In this document: positions 1 through 7,709 of the stretch, piece after piece
Numbering within the stretch: the first letter of the stretch is position 1
Layout of the letters: every line of letters begins with the position of its first letter
NCBI GenBank assembly: GCA_031288005.1
Contig: JAITSE010000024.1
Coordinates: forward strand, 1-38,254
Direction: 5' to 3'
Length of the DNA: 38,254 bases
DNA from: Treponema sp.
GTDB lineage: Bacteria > Spirochaetota > Spirochaetia > Treponematales > Breznakiellaceae
The notes under the pieces: generated by a model
Seen by the model: the letters and a program-made list of their open reading frames with translations, nothing else
Told to the model about the DNA's origin: nothing
The model's database searches: none
Made by a program: the position numbers and the translations under genes

Positions 1-317
1 CCTCGGAGGACCGGCCCTGGGGAGAAGCCCCGTAGAGAAATGCGGGGAGTTTTGCGGCCCCCAAGGGGTTTTCAAGCGGCCCCCAAGGGCCGCTCTGGTC
101 CAACCCGCAAAACTCCAAGCGGACCGCAGGTCCGCAGGGTTCCCAAAACTCCATAGTCCTAAGGGCTGATTCCCGGAGAAAACCCCGGGGGAAAATGCGG
201 GGAGTTTTGCGAACCAGCGGCTGCACTGCGGCCCGTAAGGGCCGCGCTGTTCAAAAGTTCGCAAAACTCCTTAGCAATCAGGCTTTGCCTGATTGCAGGG
301 TTCCCAAAACTCCCCGG
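1..317. repeat. R1 palindromic mosaic repeat, two tandem units
   Basis: Two tandem units. Each opens with TGCGGGGAGTTTTGCG (41-56 and 195-210) and is answered by the inverted block CGCAAAACTCC (106-116 and 260-270), giving a large stem. A second palindrome follows each: 119-135 and 274-296, both placed between AAAACTCC-NN-AGC and GCAGGG. Each unit closes with GGGTTCCCAAAACTCC (137-152 and 298-313). The same blocks recur near 7570, 29750-29966 and 37760-38098. There is no credible coding content; an open frame at 195-545 simply runs through the palindromes. Confidence 0.85.
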
Positions 318-450
318 GTTTATATGACATTTTTTTGCACCCGTAAAAAAATGCGGCGGAGAAAAATACTACAAAGGCGCAGATCGACTTGTATTTTTAG
401 TAGCCCAACCGCTTACTGGCGGCGGAGCATATACAGTCCTGTTATGCGCC
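318..450 (-). repeat. attC-like element, inverted and truncated copy
   Basis: Read on the minus strand, this stretch starts GGCGCATAACAGGACTGT and aligns along most of its length with the plus-strand element at 2366-2545, sharing the GGTTGGGCTAC/GGCTTGGGCTAC block and the TTTTTCTCCGCC block. It contains its own A/T-rich hairpin where the other copy has a GC-rich one. The end that should carry the matching GTTATGC box is missing and is replaced by the R1 repeat at about 317. With the second copy it flanks the restriction-modification remnant as inverted elements. The integron interpretation is inference; no integrase is present. Confidence 0.55.
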
Positions 451-638
451 ATTTTTTTACCCCGCAGATTAGTTGTTGCACCACGCCATCCTTGGCGCGG
501 GGATTTTCTTCGCAAATTAGTATACAAAAGGAGATAAAAAAGTAGACTTTTTTGACCTATTTTACTTTATTTTCTTTCCTTAAATGATATTGCCAAAAAG
601 CCCTCAATATAGTAAACTGATAAAAACGGGAGTGAATA

Positions 639-1072
639 ATGAACTACTGGGCAGAATTGAGTATACAGTTTGCAAATCAACGTAACTATTTGGATGAGTT
701 GTTTCGAGTATACCCAATGAACCCAGAAGGTATCCGAGAAATAAACAAAGACACATGGAAAAATATTGAAAAATACTTCAACAGGCGGGACAACTTAAAT
801 CTTATAAAAAGTCTTTTGTCATTAGAATTATTTCCAATAAAAGACTCTTATGTTGCATATTTGAAACGGGATACTGGTGCATTGGAAAGAAACCCTGATA
901 CTATAGACAGGCTTTGTGGAAGAATTTATGAAATGGGTATTACGAAGATTTTTGAACGGTGTTCTCTATAATACCAAGTAATAATAAAATGTATCGCCAA
1001 TTATCGACTATCCATTCGGAAAAAAACATATTTAGTGCTCTTGTATTAAGAGAATTCTTATACTCACTTTAG
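639..1072 (+). pseudogene. Type II restriction endonuclease remnant, frameshifted
   Basis: The first frame (639-971, 110 aa) opens MNYWAELS after a GGGAG ribosome site and ends at a TAA. A second frame (971-1072) continues with coding-like sequence that includes NNKMYRQL and ends in ALVLREFLYSL, just before the methyltransferase ribosome site. From memory, such an N-terminus and such a LREFLY-type C-terminus belong to one family of type II endonucleases of roughly 300 aa. Here they lie almost next to each other, so the middle part with the catalytic residues appears deleted, with the frame lost at the junction. The position just upstream of a DNA methyltransferase fits an R gene. If the family guess is wrong, the first frame is simply a 110-aa protein of unknown function. 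Confidence 0.55.
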
Positions 1073-1083
1073 GAGATGCGATA

Positions 1084-2277
1084 ATGGAATTATATTATGA
1101 CGGCAAAAAATCCGTTAATGATATTTTGGATAATGTACCACAGTTAGCGCTTCCTGTTAAAAACGACTTTGATATTGAAAATAATAATCTTCTAATAAAA
1201 GGCGATAATCTATATGTGCTTCAGACTTTGCGAAAACAATTTGGCTTCAAAAATAAAATAGACTTAATTTACATCGATCCTCCTTTTTCAACAAATACAA
1301 CTTTTACTATTGGTAATGACCGGGTAAGTACCATTAGTTTTTCTAAAAATGATGATATTGCTTATTCAGATAATTTATCCGGTTATGAATATCTGGAATT
1401 TATTAGGGAACGGCTTATTTTAGCCCGTGAATTATTATCAGATGTAGGCTCAATATATTTCCATATTGATTATAAGATTGGGCATTATGTAAAAATAATC
1501 ATGGATGAGGTTTTCGGAATTGAAAATTTCCGGAACGATATAACACGTATAAAATGCAACCCTAAAAATTTTGATCGTAAAGCCTATGGTAATATTAAAG
1601 ACATGGTTTTATTTTACTCAAAGAATAAAACCCCTATTTGGAATGGCCCACGGGAACTATTTACTGAGGACGACATCTCAAAACTATTCAAAAAAATTGA
1701 CAAAAACGGAAGAGCTTATACAACTATACCCTTGCACGCCCCCGGTGAAACGATGAACGGCGCAACTTGTCAGGAATTCAAGGGACTTAAACCTCCAAAG
1801 GGTAGACATTGGCGTTGTGATCCTAGAGAATTAGAAGAGTTGGATTCTCAAGGACTAATAGAGTGGTCAAGTAATGGGAACCCTAGGAAAATAATCTATG
1901 CCGATGAACAACTGGGGAAAAAAATGCAGGATATTTGGGAGTTTAAAGACTATCAATACCCATTATATCCCACAGAAAAAAACATCAATTTGTTAAAAAC
2001 TATCATTTCCGCCTCCTCCAACGAGGGTAGTATTGTCATGGACTTTTTTTGCGGGTCAGGCACAACGATAGCTGCTGCCCAGGAACTGGGCCGCAGATGG
2101 ATTGGTGTTGATCGATCAGAAAAAGCAATAGAAGTTACCCGTAAAAAACTTGGTTCACTCGCTACAGATTTATTTTCTACAGTGCCTTATACTTTTCTTG
2201 AAGAAACAAAACCAGAAAAGCCTGCTTCACTTTCAGGGGCTACCATTAGACAAGTTAAAGAGGTCGCCAACGGTTAA
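1084..2277 (+). CDS. Site-specific DNA methyltransferase, beta class (N6-adenine or N4-cytosine)
   Basis: A 397-aa protein that should transfer a methyl group from S-adenosylmethionine to an exocyclic amino group of adenine or cytosine in a specific DNA site. Catalytic motif IV, DPPF, lies at residues 65-68 and the SAM-binding motif FFCGSGT at 321-327. Motif IV before motif I is the beta-class order. A partner motif GVDRSEKAIE follows motif I, as in the N6_N4_Mtase family. The ATG follows AGGAG with good spacing and lies 11 bases after the endonuclease remnant, so the two were probably one operon. Base composition is clearly more AT-rich than the core genes, suggesting transfer. With its endonuclease broken, it would act as an orphan methylase. 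Target sequence unknown. Confidence 0.9.
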   Translation: MELYYDGKKSVNDILDNVPQLALPVKNDFDIENNNLLIKGDNLYVLQTLRKQFGFKNKIDLIYIDPPFSTNTTFTIGNDRVSTISFSKNDDIAYSDNLSGYEYLEFIRERLILARELLSDVGSIYFHIDYKIGHYVKIIMDEVFGIENFRNDITRIKCNPKNFDRKAYGNIKDMVLFYSKNKTPIWNGPRELFTEDDISKLFKKIDKNGRAYTTIPLHAPGETMNGATCQEFKGLKPPKGRHWRCDPRELEELDSQGLIEWSSNGNPRKIIYADEQLGKKMQDIWEFKDYQYPLYPTEKNINLLKTIISASSNEGSIVMDFFCGSGTTIAAAQELGRRWIGVDRSEKAIEVTRKKLGSLATDLFSTVPYTFLEETKPEKPASLSGATIRQVKEVANG

Positions 2278-2312
2278 TGTTATTCTAAATAATAGTATAA
2301 AAATTTATTGTA

Positions 2313-2340
2313 TGCCCGTCGCCGTCCATGGCGACGGGCA
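2313..2340. repeat. Perfect hairpin downstream of the methyltransferase gene
   Basis: Eleven-base arms TGCCCGTCGCC and GGCGACGGGCA enclose a six-base loop. It lies 36 bases after the methyltransferase stop codon. It has no T run after it on the plus strand, so it is not a standard intrinsic terminator, though it could still protect or end the transcript. Confidence 0.6.
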
Positions 2341-2365
2341 GTTGGCAAATGGCAGGGTTAAAAAA

Positions 2366-2545
2366 CGGCACATAACAGGTCTGTTTACGCTTCGCCGCCT
2401 ACGGCGGCTTGGGCTACGAAAAACCGCAGTCGGGCTAACGCCCTTTGTGCGATTTTTCTCCGCCACATTTTGGCCCGCCGCAATGCTGCGCATTGCTTTA
2501 TGGGCGGGCCAAAACGTCGTAAACAGCCGGAACGTTATGCGCCGT
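2366..2545 (+). repeat. attC-like element (possible integron recombination site)
   Basis: The ends form an imperfect inverted repeat: ACGGCACATAAC at 2365-2376 against GTTATGCGCCGT at 2534-2545. A second inner pair is CTGTTTACG (2381-2389) against CGTAAACAG. Two box pairs separated by short spacers, with AAC and GTT triplets at the outer boxes and a long imperfectly palindromic centre, is the arrangement of integron attC sites. Inside are further hairpins, including TTTTGGCCCGCC against GGCGGGCCAAAA. The outer box GTTATGC only partly fits the usual GTTRRRY. A related, inverted, truncated copy lies at 318-450. It could instead be another kind of structured mobile repeat; no integrase gene is visible. 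Confidence 0.5.
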
Positions 2546-2559
2546 GCGTTATTCTTTTT

Positions 2560-2778
2560 ATTCGTATTGAGGGTTTAATACCCAAGGAAACTTGTTTCCA
2601 GAACCCGCTTGCGCGGGGGAGGCTCTGCGGCGGTCATATGGGAGCAAGCTCCCTTCGGAAACTTCTGAAACTTGTTTCCGAAGTTTCCGCGGTATTAAAC
2701 CCGAATATAAATACCTTATGAGAACAACCATACCCCGCCAAACTGAAGGTTTGAGATCTGCGGCGGGGTTGGTTGATT
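2560..2778. repeat. R2 dispersed palindromic repeat, copy A
   Basis: Shares its ends and most internal sequence with 37419-37581. Module 1 is framed by GGGTTTAATACC and GGTATTAAACCC; module 2 by AACCATACCCCGCC and GGCGGGGTTGGTT, with an internal AAACTGAAGGTTTGAGATC shared by both copies. Copy A holds about 55 extra bases rich in GAAACTT/AAGTTTCC palindromes. It covers the last third of the DUF1232 gene on the minus strand. Confidence 0.85.
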
Positions 2779-2996
2779 GATAAATATATTAATAGTGGCA
2801 ATATTATTAAATCGTCAAAATAACCTAATACCGGTATAAAATCGGGAATTAAATCTATCGGCGATAACCCATAAATTATTGCAGCTATGATTATTATTTT
2901 TGCAATTACAGGAACATCTTTCCGTTTATATGCTATATACAATACCGGTATATTTTGAGTTATTTCTTTCGCTTTTTCTTTTAATTTTCTGAACAA
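2634..2996 (-). CDS. DUF1232 (YkvA-like) small membrane protein, C-terminus replaced by repeat
   Basis: A 120-aa product starting at a TTG that follows AAAGGA by seven bases; no ATG fits better. Residues 1-75 show the DUF1232 hallmark LSPIDLIPDFIPVLGYFDD within a hydrophobic region, typical of small membrane proteins of unknown function. From about residue 76 the frame enters repeat R2 and reads a tail beginning QPRRRSQTFSLAG. Nearly the same tail is encoded in the unrelated R2 copy at 37419-37581, so it is repeat-derived rather than family sequence. The native C-terminus has probably been lost. The gene starts 12 bases after crcB and is very AT-rich like it, so the two look like one acquired operon. 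Confidence 0.75.
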   Translation of the reverse strand: MFRKLKEKAKEITQNIPVLYIAYKRKDVPVIAKIIIIAAIIYGLSPIDLIPDFIPVLGYFDDLIILPLLIYLSINQPRRRSQTFSLAGYGCSHKVFIFGFNTAETSETSFRSFRRELAPI

Positions 2997-3008
2997 TTAT
3001 TTATCCTT

Positions 3009-3386
3009 TTATTTTGTGAATAATATTTTATTCAGCCATGTTCCCATTAATACGAATAATATACACAAAATGTTATTCAATAATATATTCACAAGAGCGC
3101 ATTTGATATTTCCATTTATAAAATATTGCGCCGTTTCTAATGAATATGTTGAAAAAGTTGTATAACCTCCCAGAAAACCCGTTATTATCAATAATTTCCA
3201 TTTGTTATTTATTGAAAATATATCAAAAAAATTTATCAAAAAACCAATCAATAATGCCCCTATGCAATTAACAAAAAGAGTCCCTAAAGAAAATTTAGTA
3301 TTTACGGATCGATTTATAAACTGGGTTGATAAATGCCGTAATAACGCCCCAATTCCTCCGCCAATAATTATATACAAATAATTCAT
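3009..3386 (-). CDS. crcB: Fluoride channel CrcB/Fluc
   Basis: A 125-aa membrane protein of normal CrcB length with four hydrophobic segments. It carries the family motifs GGGIGALLRH near the N-terminus, GTLFVNCIGALLIGF in the second segment and GFLGGYTTFSTYS in the third, which line the fluoride pore. CrcB proteins act as dimers and export fluoride down its gradient. The ATG follows an AAAGG ribosome site. It is the first gene of an AT-rich pair with the DUF1232 gene. I looked for a fluoride riboswitch in the roughly 75 bases between it and the LuxR gene end and saw none. Confidence 0.93.
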   Translation of the reverse strand: MNYLYIIIGGGIGALLRHLSTQFINRSVNTKFSLGTLFVNCIGALLIGFLINFFDIFSINNKWKLLIITGFLGGYTTFSTYSLETAQYFINGNIKCALVNILLNNILCILFVLMGTWLNKILFTK

Positions 3387-3419
3387 TTCAATATCCTTTT
3401 ATCCATAATGTTTTATATT

Positions 3420-3446
3420 GGACTTGTTCAACAACCTGTTTTACTG
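3420..3446. repeat. R3 repeat fragment
   Basis: These 27 bases match the reverse complement of 31776-31802, part of the large R3 palindrome, at 25 positions by eye. The piece begins GGACTTGTTCAACAACC. Only one arm is present here, so it is a remnant. It lies between the start of crcB and the end of the LuxR gene. Confidence 0.6.
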
Positions 3447-3461
3447 TTTTTTATTTTGGTT

Positions 3462-6029
3462 TCAGGTAATTCCTTTTGCTGCCGCAATCCTCACTGCATC
3501 GGCCTTATTAAGCGCTCCCAGCTTGTTGTATATACTGCGAATAACGCTTTTAACCGTATTCACCGACAGTGAAAATGCGCTGGCGATTTCTTCCCGTGTC
3601 ATTCCCTGAGACAGACCCGTAAGGACTTCCATTTCCCGGGGGGATAAATTTGCCCCGGAATCTAATTTTTTCTTATGAGAAATCGCGGGCCGGTATTGCT
3701 CCGCCGCCGCAAAGAGCTTTTTCGCGTAACTTGCAGCACTCCGGCGGACCTTTTCCAGCCAGTTCCGGGGCATTGTCGTTGTCCCAGCCTTCAGCGCGGC
3801 TTCCGCCAGCGCCCGCATATTCTTCCCCAATTCCGTAAAGGGCATGGTGATTGCGTTTGATTGGGCCAGGCGGCAGGCTTGTTCCAGAGCGGCAAAAGCA
3901 TCCTCTTTATTTTTAAGCTGGTAACGGCATACCGCTTCCAGCGCCTTTCCCTCGATTTTTCCCAGAAGAAAAGACCAGCGGCTGCTTCTTGTTTCCCAAG
4001 TTTTTAAAACCGAAAGAACCGCAGAATACCGTTTTTCGGCAAAATGATATTTTGCTTTGACCAAAATTTCCAGACCGTAAACTATTGAATTAAAGTCGCT
4101 TTCCTCAAAATCGTCTTTTAGCCAGAGGGCAAGCCTGTCCGTCTGCCCGATGTGAGTGTAGTACCACCCGGTGACAATATCATAATTTGTAAAGCGAGTA
4201 AGATAATATTGTTCATTGAGCTGCGAATCCATGTGCTTGATGGTGTCCTGAACGGCCTCATAATTCCCCTGGGCGAGATATATCCGCAGAAGATAAAAGA
4301 GCGCCCTGTTTTCAGTGTCATACTGATTTCCCCGCCGGGCATTTTCAAGGGCGCTGAGAACGAATTGCTCCGCCTCTGCCATCTTACCCCTAAAAAAAGA
4401 CAGCTCTCCCCGGCACAATTCATCCATCCCCAAGGCGCTGCCTCCAAAGGTAACCGACACGTATGGAACCACTTTGCTTATGGCATCTATATACCGTTCC
4501 ATTTCCCCCTGCTCCTCACAGGTTACACGGCAGAGATAAGAGCTCAGAGGCATCATTGTTATGGGCGGCAGGGTTTCAAACTTGTTAAACTCGTAACATT
4601 TTCGCGCTTTTTCAAAATAATGAATGTAATCGTAGTCGCGGGTATAGGAACTTGTGATCATGCCGATAAAACCCAGGTTATTGTAACAACCCGTCAGAGT
4701 CCGGTAAACAGCGGGGGAAGGTGGCCGGGCTTCCAGTCTGCCGATAACCTTGGCTAATTCTTCCCTGGATTTATCGAACATCTCAAGAGTCAGGTAAAGT
4801 CCTGTCCTTATTATCTGCGCCGTGGCAATTTGGTCATATATTTTTTCAGGCGCCCGTTCCATAATTTCCAGCAGCATCCTGGCAGTCCGGTTCGGCAGTA
4901 TCGGCGGCATGGCCTCAACTACGCCGATGAGCCGCTCATAATTTTCCGCCTTTTCGTAGTAACTTAAAGCGTCCACTTTTTTATTATTCGCGGCGCACCA
5001 TAGGGCGGTTTTGCGCCACAGTTCTTTTTTTTCATCCGCCGTCAATTCATCCTGCCTGCATTTGAGGTAGTCGAGAAAGAGATGGTGTATATGGTAGGCG
5101 TTATGATATGTATCAAAGCGGATAAAAGAATCCATCTTTTTCATCTGTTTTATAATTGAAGGGTCCTCCGTAAGTTCTTCCAGCAGATCTGGAGTCAGAT
5201 GCTCTATAAGGGACAATTTAATAAGAAAGCGCTGCACAGGAAGCGGCAGAGGCGTCATAATCTCACTGGCAATCAGTTTGAAAATATTGGATCGTAGAGC
5301 TAAGTTTGCATAAACCGCGCCTGAATCCGCATTTTTGAGAGAAAGTCCCGCTAAATGTATTGCAAAAGCCCAGCCCTCGGTATCGTTATAAATTGAAGAA
5401 ATGGTTTTAGATGAAAGGTTGATATTTTGGATGCGGAAATATTCAGCTATTTCTTTACGGCTAAACCGGAGATTATCCTCGGTAATCCTTCCCACAAGCC
5501 CTTTGGAAATGAGCTGCTCAAGATCTATGGCGGGTTCAGTCCGTGATATAAGAATGGAAGTGATATTAGAAAAAGGAGCGTTAATGGAACGCTCAAGAAA
5601 ACGCAAAACCGCTTTATCGTGAAGAAGATGAAAATCATCGTAAACAATAATATATTTTTTACCGGCTTTGGTTTCCTCCCGGGGAATGATCAGATAGCGT
5701 TCAAATTCCCGTTCCGTTTCAGGAAAATTGATAACCGAAAGCCGCTCCGCCGCCTTTTTGTTGCCGCCGGAAATCCCGGCGGTAAAATTTTCCCAAAAGC
5801 GCTCGCCGATATTGTCCCGCTCTGAAATCTGCATCCATCCGGTCAGAGCAGGATATTTGCGGACAAATGAATAGACCGCCTGGGTTTTTCCGTATCCTGC
5901 GCCGGCGCAAACGATAAGCACTGGTTTTTGTATCGCCTTTTCCATCAGGCTGTCTATTTGAGGACGATTCAGATATATCTTATTGCCCGGAGACATGGGT
6001 ACATTACTATAAAAAAACTTTTCCTGCAT
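3462..6029 (-). CDS. MalT-like LuxR-family ATP-dependent transcriptional regulator
   Basis: An 855-aa protein of the large ATP-binding LuxR type. An N-terminal NTPase has Walker A AGAGYGKT at 42-49 and a Walker B-like VYDDFH near residue 127. A middle region of about 400 residues looks like helical repeats (MalT-type TPR). A C-terminal LuxR helix-turn-helix starts at LSPREMEVL and contains EEIASAFSLSVNTVKS. In MalT-type regulators the repeats sense a ligand, ATP drives oligomerisation and the C-terminus binds DNA. The inducer and target genes cannot be read here. The ATG follows AAGGGGAC. The broken M42 peptidase gene lies 52 bases upstream on the same strand. Confidence 0.92.
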   Translation of the reverse strand: MQEKFFYSNVPMSPGNKIYLNRPQIDSLMEKAIQKPVLIVCAGAGYGKTQAVYSFVRKYPALTGWMQISERDNIGERFWENFTAGISGGNKKAAERLSVINFPETEREFERYLIIPREETKAGKKYIIVYDDFHLLHDKAVLRFLERSINAPFSNITSILISRTEPAIDLEQLISKGLVGRITEDNLRFSRKEIAEYFRIQNINLSSKTISSIYNDTEGWAFAIHLAGLSLKNADSGAVYANLALRSNIFKLIASEIMTPLPLPVQRFLIKLSLIEHLTPDLLEELTEDPSIIKQMKKMDSFIRFDTYHNAYHIHHLFLDYLKCRQDELTADEKKELWRKTALWCAANNKKVDALSYYEKAENYERLIGVVEAMPPILPNRTARMLLEIMERAPEKIYDQIATAQIIRTGLYLTLEMFDKSREELAKVIGRLEARPPSPAVYRTLTGCYNNLGFIGMITSSYTRDYDYIHYFEKARKCYEFNKFETLPPITMMPLSSYLCRVTCEEQGEMERYIDAISKVVPYVSVTFGGSALGMDELCRGELSFFRGKMAEAEQFVLSALENARRGNQYDTENRALFYLLRIYLAQGNYEAVQDTIKHMDSQLNEQYYLTRFTNYDIVTGWYYTHIGQTDRLALWLKDDFEESDFNSIVYGLEILVKAKYHFAEKRYSAVLSVLKTWETRSSRWSFLLGKIEGKALEAVCRYQLKNKEDAFAALEQACRLAQSNAITMPFTELGKNMRALAEAALKAGTTTMPRNWLEKVRRSAASYAKKLFAAAEQYRPAISHKKKLDSGANLSPREMEVLTGLSQGMTREEIASAFSLSVNTVKSVIRSIYNKLGALNKADAVRIAAAKGIT

Positions 6030-6081
6030 TTTTAAGTCCCCTTAAAAGCCGCGCCGCCATTTTCCGTTTCGCTGCAATTTT

Positions 6082-7340
6082 TTATAAACTCACATAGTCC
6101 TGTAAATATTTAACGATATAGTTGACACAGCTCTCCAGATCGTCCAGGTGTACCGTTCCCACAGCGGTATGAATATAGCGCATAGGGATACTGATCCCCC
6201 CGCAAGAACGCCTTCTCCCGCCAGGCTGTCGGACCATGCATCGGTACCGCCCCCCATGATCGCTTCCCGCTGAAAGGGGATGCCGTGCTTTTTTGCCAGG
6301 GCTATCATGTGGTTAGTCAGTTTCCGGGGAACATTGTTGCCGGTGGTCAATATCGTTTCCCAGTCGTAGAATTTAACCGCGAATCCGCCCCCCCATTTTC
6401 GCGGAACACTGACGGTACTCAATCCCCGGAGTACCGCCAGTCAGAGCGCCGTCTACCGCAAACATCAGTTCCGGTTTCCAGCGGCTGGCGATGGGACCGC
6501 CTGCCCGCATCCCCACTTCTTCCTGTACCGATCCGGCTATACAGACGCTTGGTTCAATGGAAAGGCCCCGCAGCCGGCGCAGGACTTCTACCATGACCGC
6601 GAGGCCCGCCCGGTCATCTACGGACTTGCCGGAATAATATTTGCCGCCGTTGAGAAAACGTCCGGTCCGGGCGAAGGTTCCGTAGTCCCCAATCTCTATT
6701 CCCAGGCTCCGGGTCTCGTCCGCGCTGCCGGTCCCAAAATCCACAAAGAGATCTTCGATCTTCAGGGCCTTCTCGTGGTCTTCCGCCGTCATGATATGGG
6801 CGGGCTTTGATCCGGTAACGCCGTACGCCTTTTTTCCTGTGGAGGTAATAAAGACCATGTCCTGATTCACCGCCCCCCGGTCGTCGTGGCAGCCCACGGG
6901 GAAGATACGGGCAAAACCCTCATCCTCGATATATTTGATGATAAAGCCGATCCGTCCATGTGGGCCGAAAACATGACCCGTTTGTCCCGGTTTTTCCCGT
7001 GACGGACAAAAAACTGATCCCCCAGAGGGTCTTCAAAGTATTCATCATAAAGCCCGGGGTCAGGCAGATCATATCCGTAATCTTCCGCGTTTCCGGCGGA
7101 AACTGCGTTTCCGAGGTAATCATTCACAGTGACGGTTAAACCTGAAATAAAGGTCCCCAAAAGGGCCTGCCGTTTGGTTTTGATAAAACGCCGGACGCGG
7201 AGACCGAATGTCATAACCACCCCGGGCATTGCCCCGCGGGACATAGTGAACAGGGTATGCTTGGCGGCAGTACGGACAATAAAGATGAGCGCCTCAGGCA
7301 AAAAAAACAGAACGCCGCGGGGTGACGTAAATTTTTTCAT
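6082..7340 (-). pseudogene. M42-family metallopeptidase, multiple frameshifts
   Basis: Read across three frames, the sequence gives a nearly complete M42 (glutamyl aminopeptidase/FrvX-like) enzyme. Signatures in order are SAHMD, IGFIIKYIEDEG, AYGVTGSKPAHI, GKSVDDRAG, SVQEEVGMRAGG, GGGTDAWSD and ISIPMRYIHTAVG. These include the metal ligands and the catalytic EE expected of di-metal aminopeptidases. The frame breaks after SAHMD near 6955 (one base lost), at a run of seven G on the coding strand near 6385 (one base too many), and at a run of six G near 6210 (one too few). The first 50 residues match poorly and may hide another break. It is a decaying gene, unless the G-run changes are sequencing errors or phase variation. 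Confidence 0.85.
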
Positions 7341-7465
7341 AAGCGGATATACTCTCCAGAAGGCTATCCTAGCACAGATTGCGAAAAAAATCGTTTTTTT
7401 TCAGAAAAAATTTGTAGTATTCCGAGACATTGTTTTGAATTAAGGGCATCTCTGGAAATCCCTGT

Positions 7466-7709
7466 GGGGTCCAAGCCTGCGGCTTGCAGGCTTGGACCCC
7501 TCGGGGACTAGGTCCGGGTCCCCCGGGGACTTAGACCCCGCCCGTAGAACCAGCCCGGAGAAGCAATGCGGGGAGTTTTTTGCCGCCTATGATATCCACA
7601 GTTACAACGGGTCAAAAAACTCCAAGCAACCATCGGTTCTACGAACCGCGCAGCGGTTGCAGGGGACAGACCCTAAGAACAAGTGCAGTCTGCTTCGCAG
7701 ATTGCACTA
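7466..7709. repeat. R1 palindromic mosaic repeat at the 3' end of the PilZ gene
   Basis: It opens with a perfect hairpin: 15-base arms at 7466-7480 and 7486-7500, loop GGCTT. Then come the R1 blocks GCAATGCGGGGAGTTTT (7564-7580) and CAAAAAACTCC (7613-7623). A compound hairpin sits at 7624-7663 in the usual AGC...GCAGG frame. The last hairpin, 7683-7709, contains the stop codon of the PilZ gene. Confidence 0.8.

Noticed and set aside
1..317. CRISPR array
   Set aside because: The repeats are palindromic mosaics of variable size with no regular spacers and no cas genes nearby.
195..545. Open frame of 116 codons on the plus strand
   Set aside because: It runs through R1 palindromes and the attC-like element, has no family resemblance, and the composition is that of the repeat.
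2305..2578. Short open frames on both strands after the methyltransferase gene
   Set aside because: They are read through hairpins of the attC-like element and lack ribosome sites.
3387..3461. Fluoride riboswitch upstream of crcB
   Set aside because: The conserved GGCGAUGG-type start and pseudoknot bases are absent in the short upstream region.
4152..4757. 201-codon open frame opposite the LuxR gene
   Set aside because: It lies wholly inside a well-supported coding gene on the other strand and has no motif or ribosome site.
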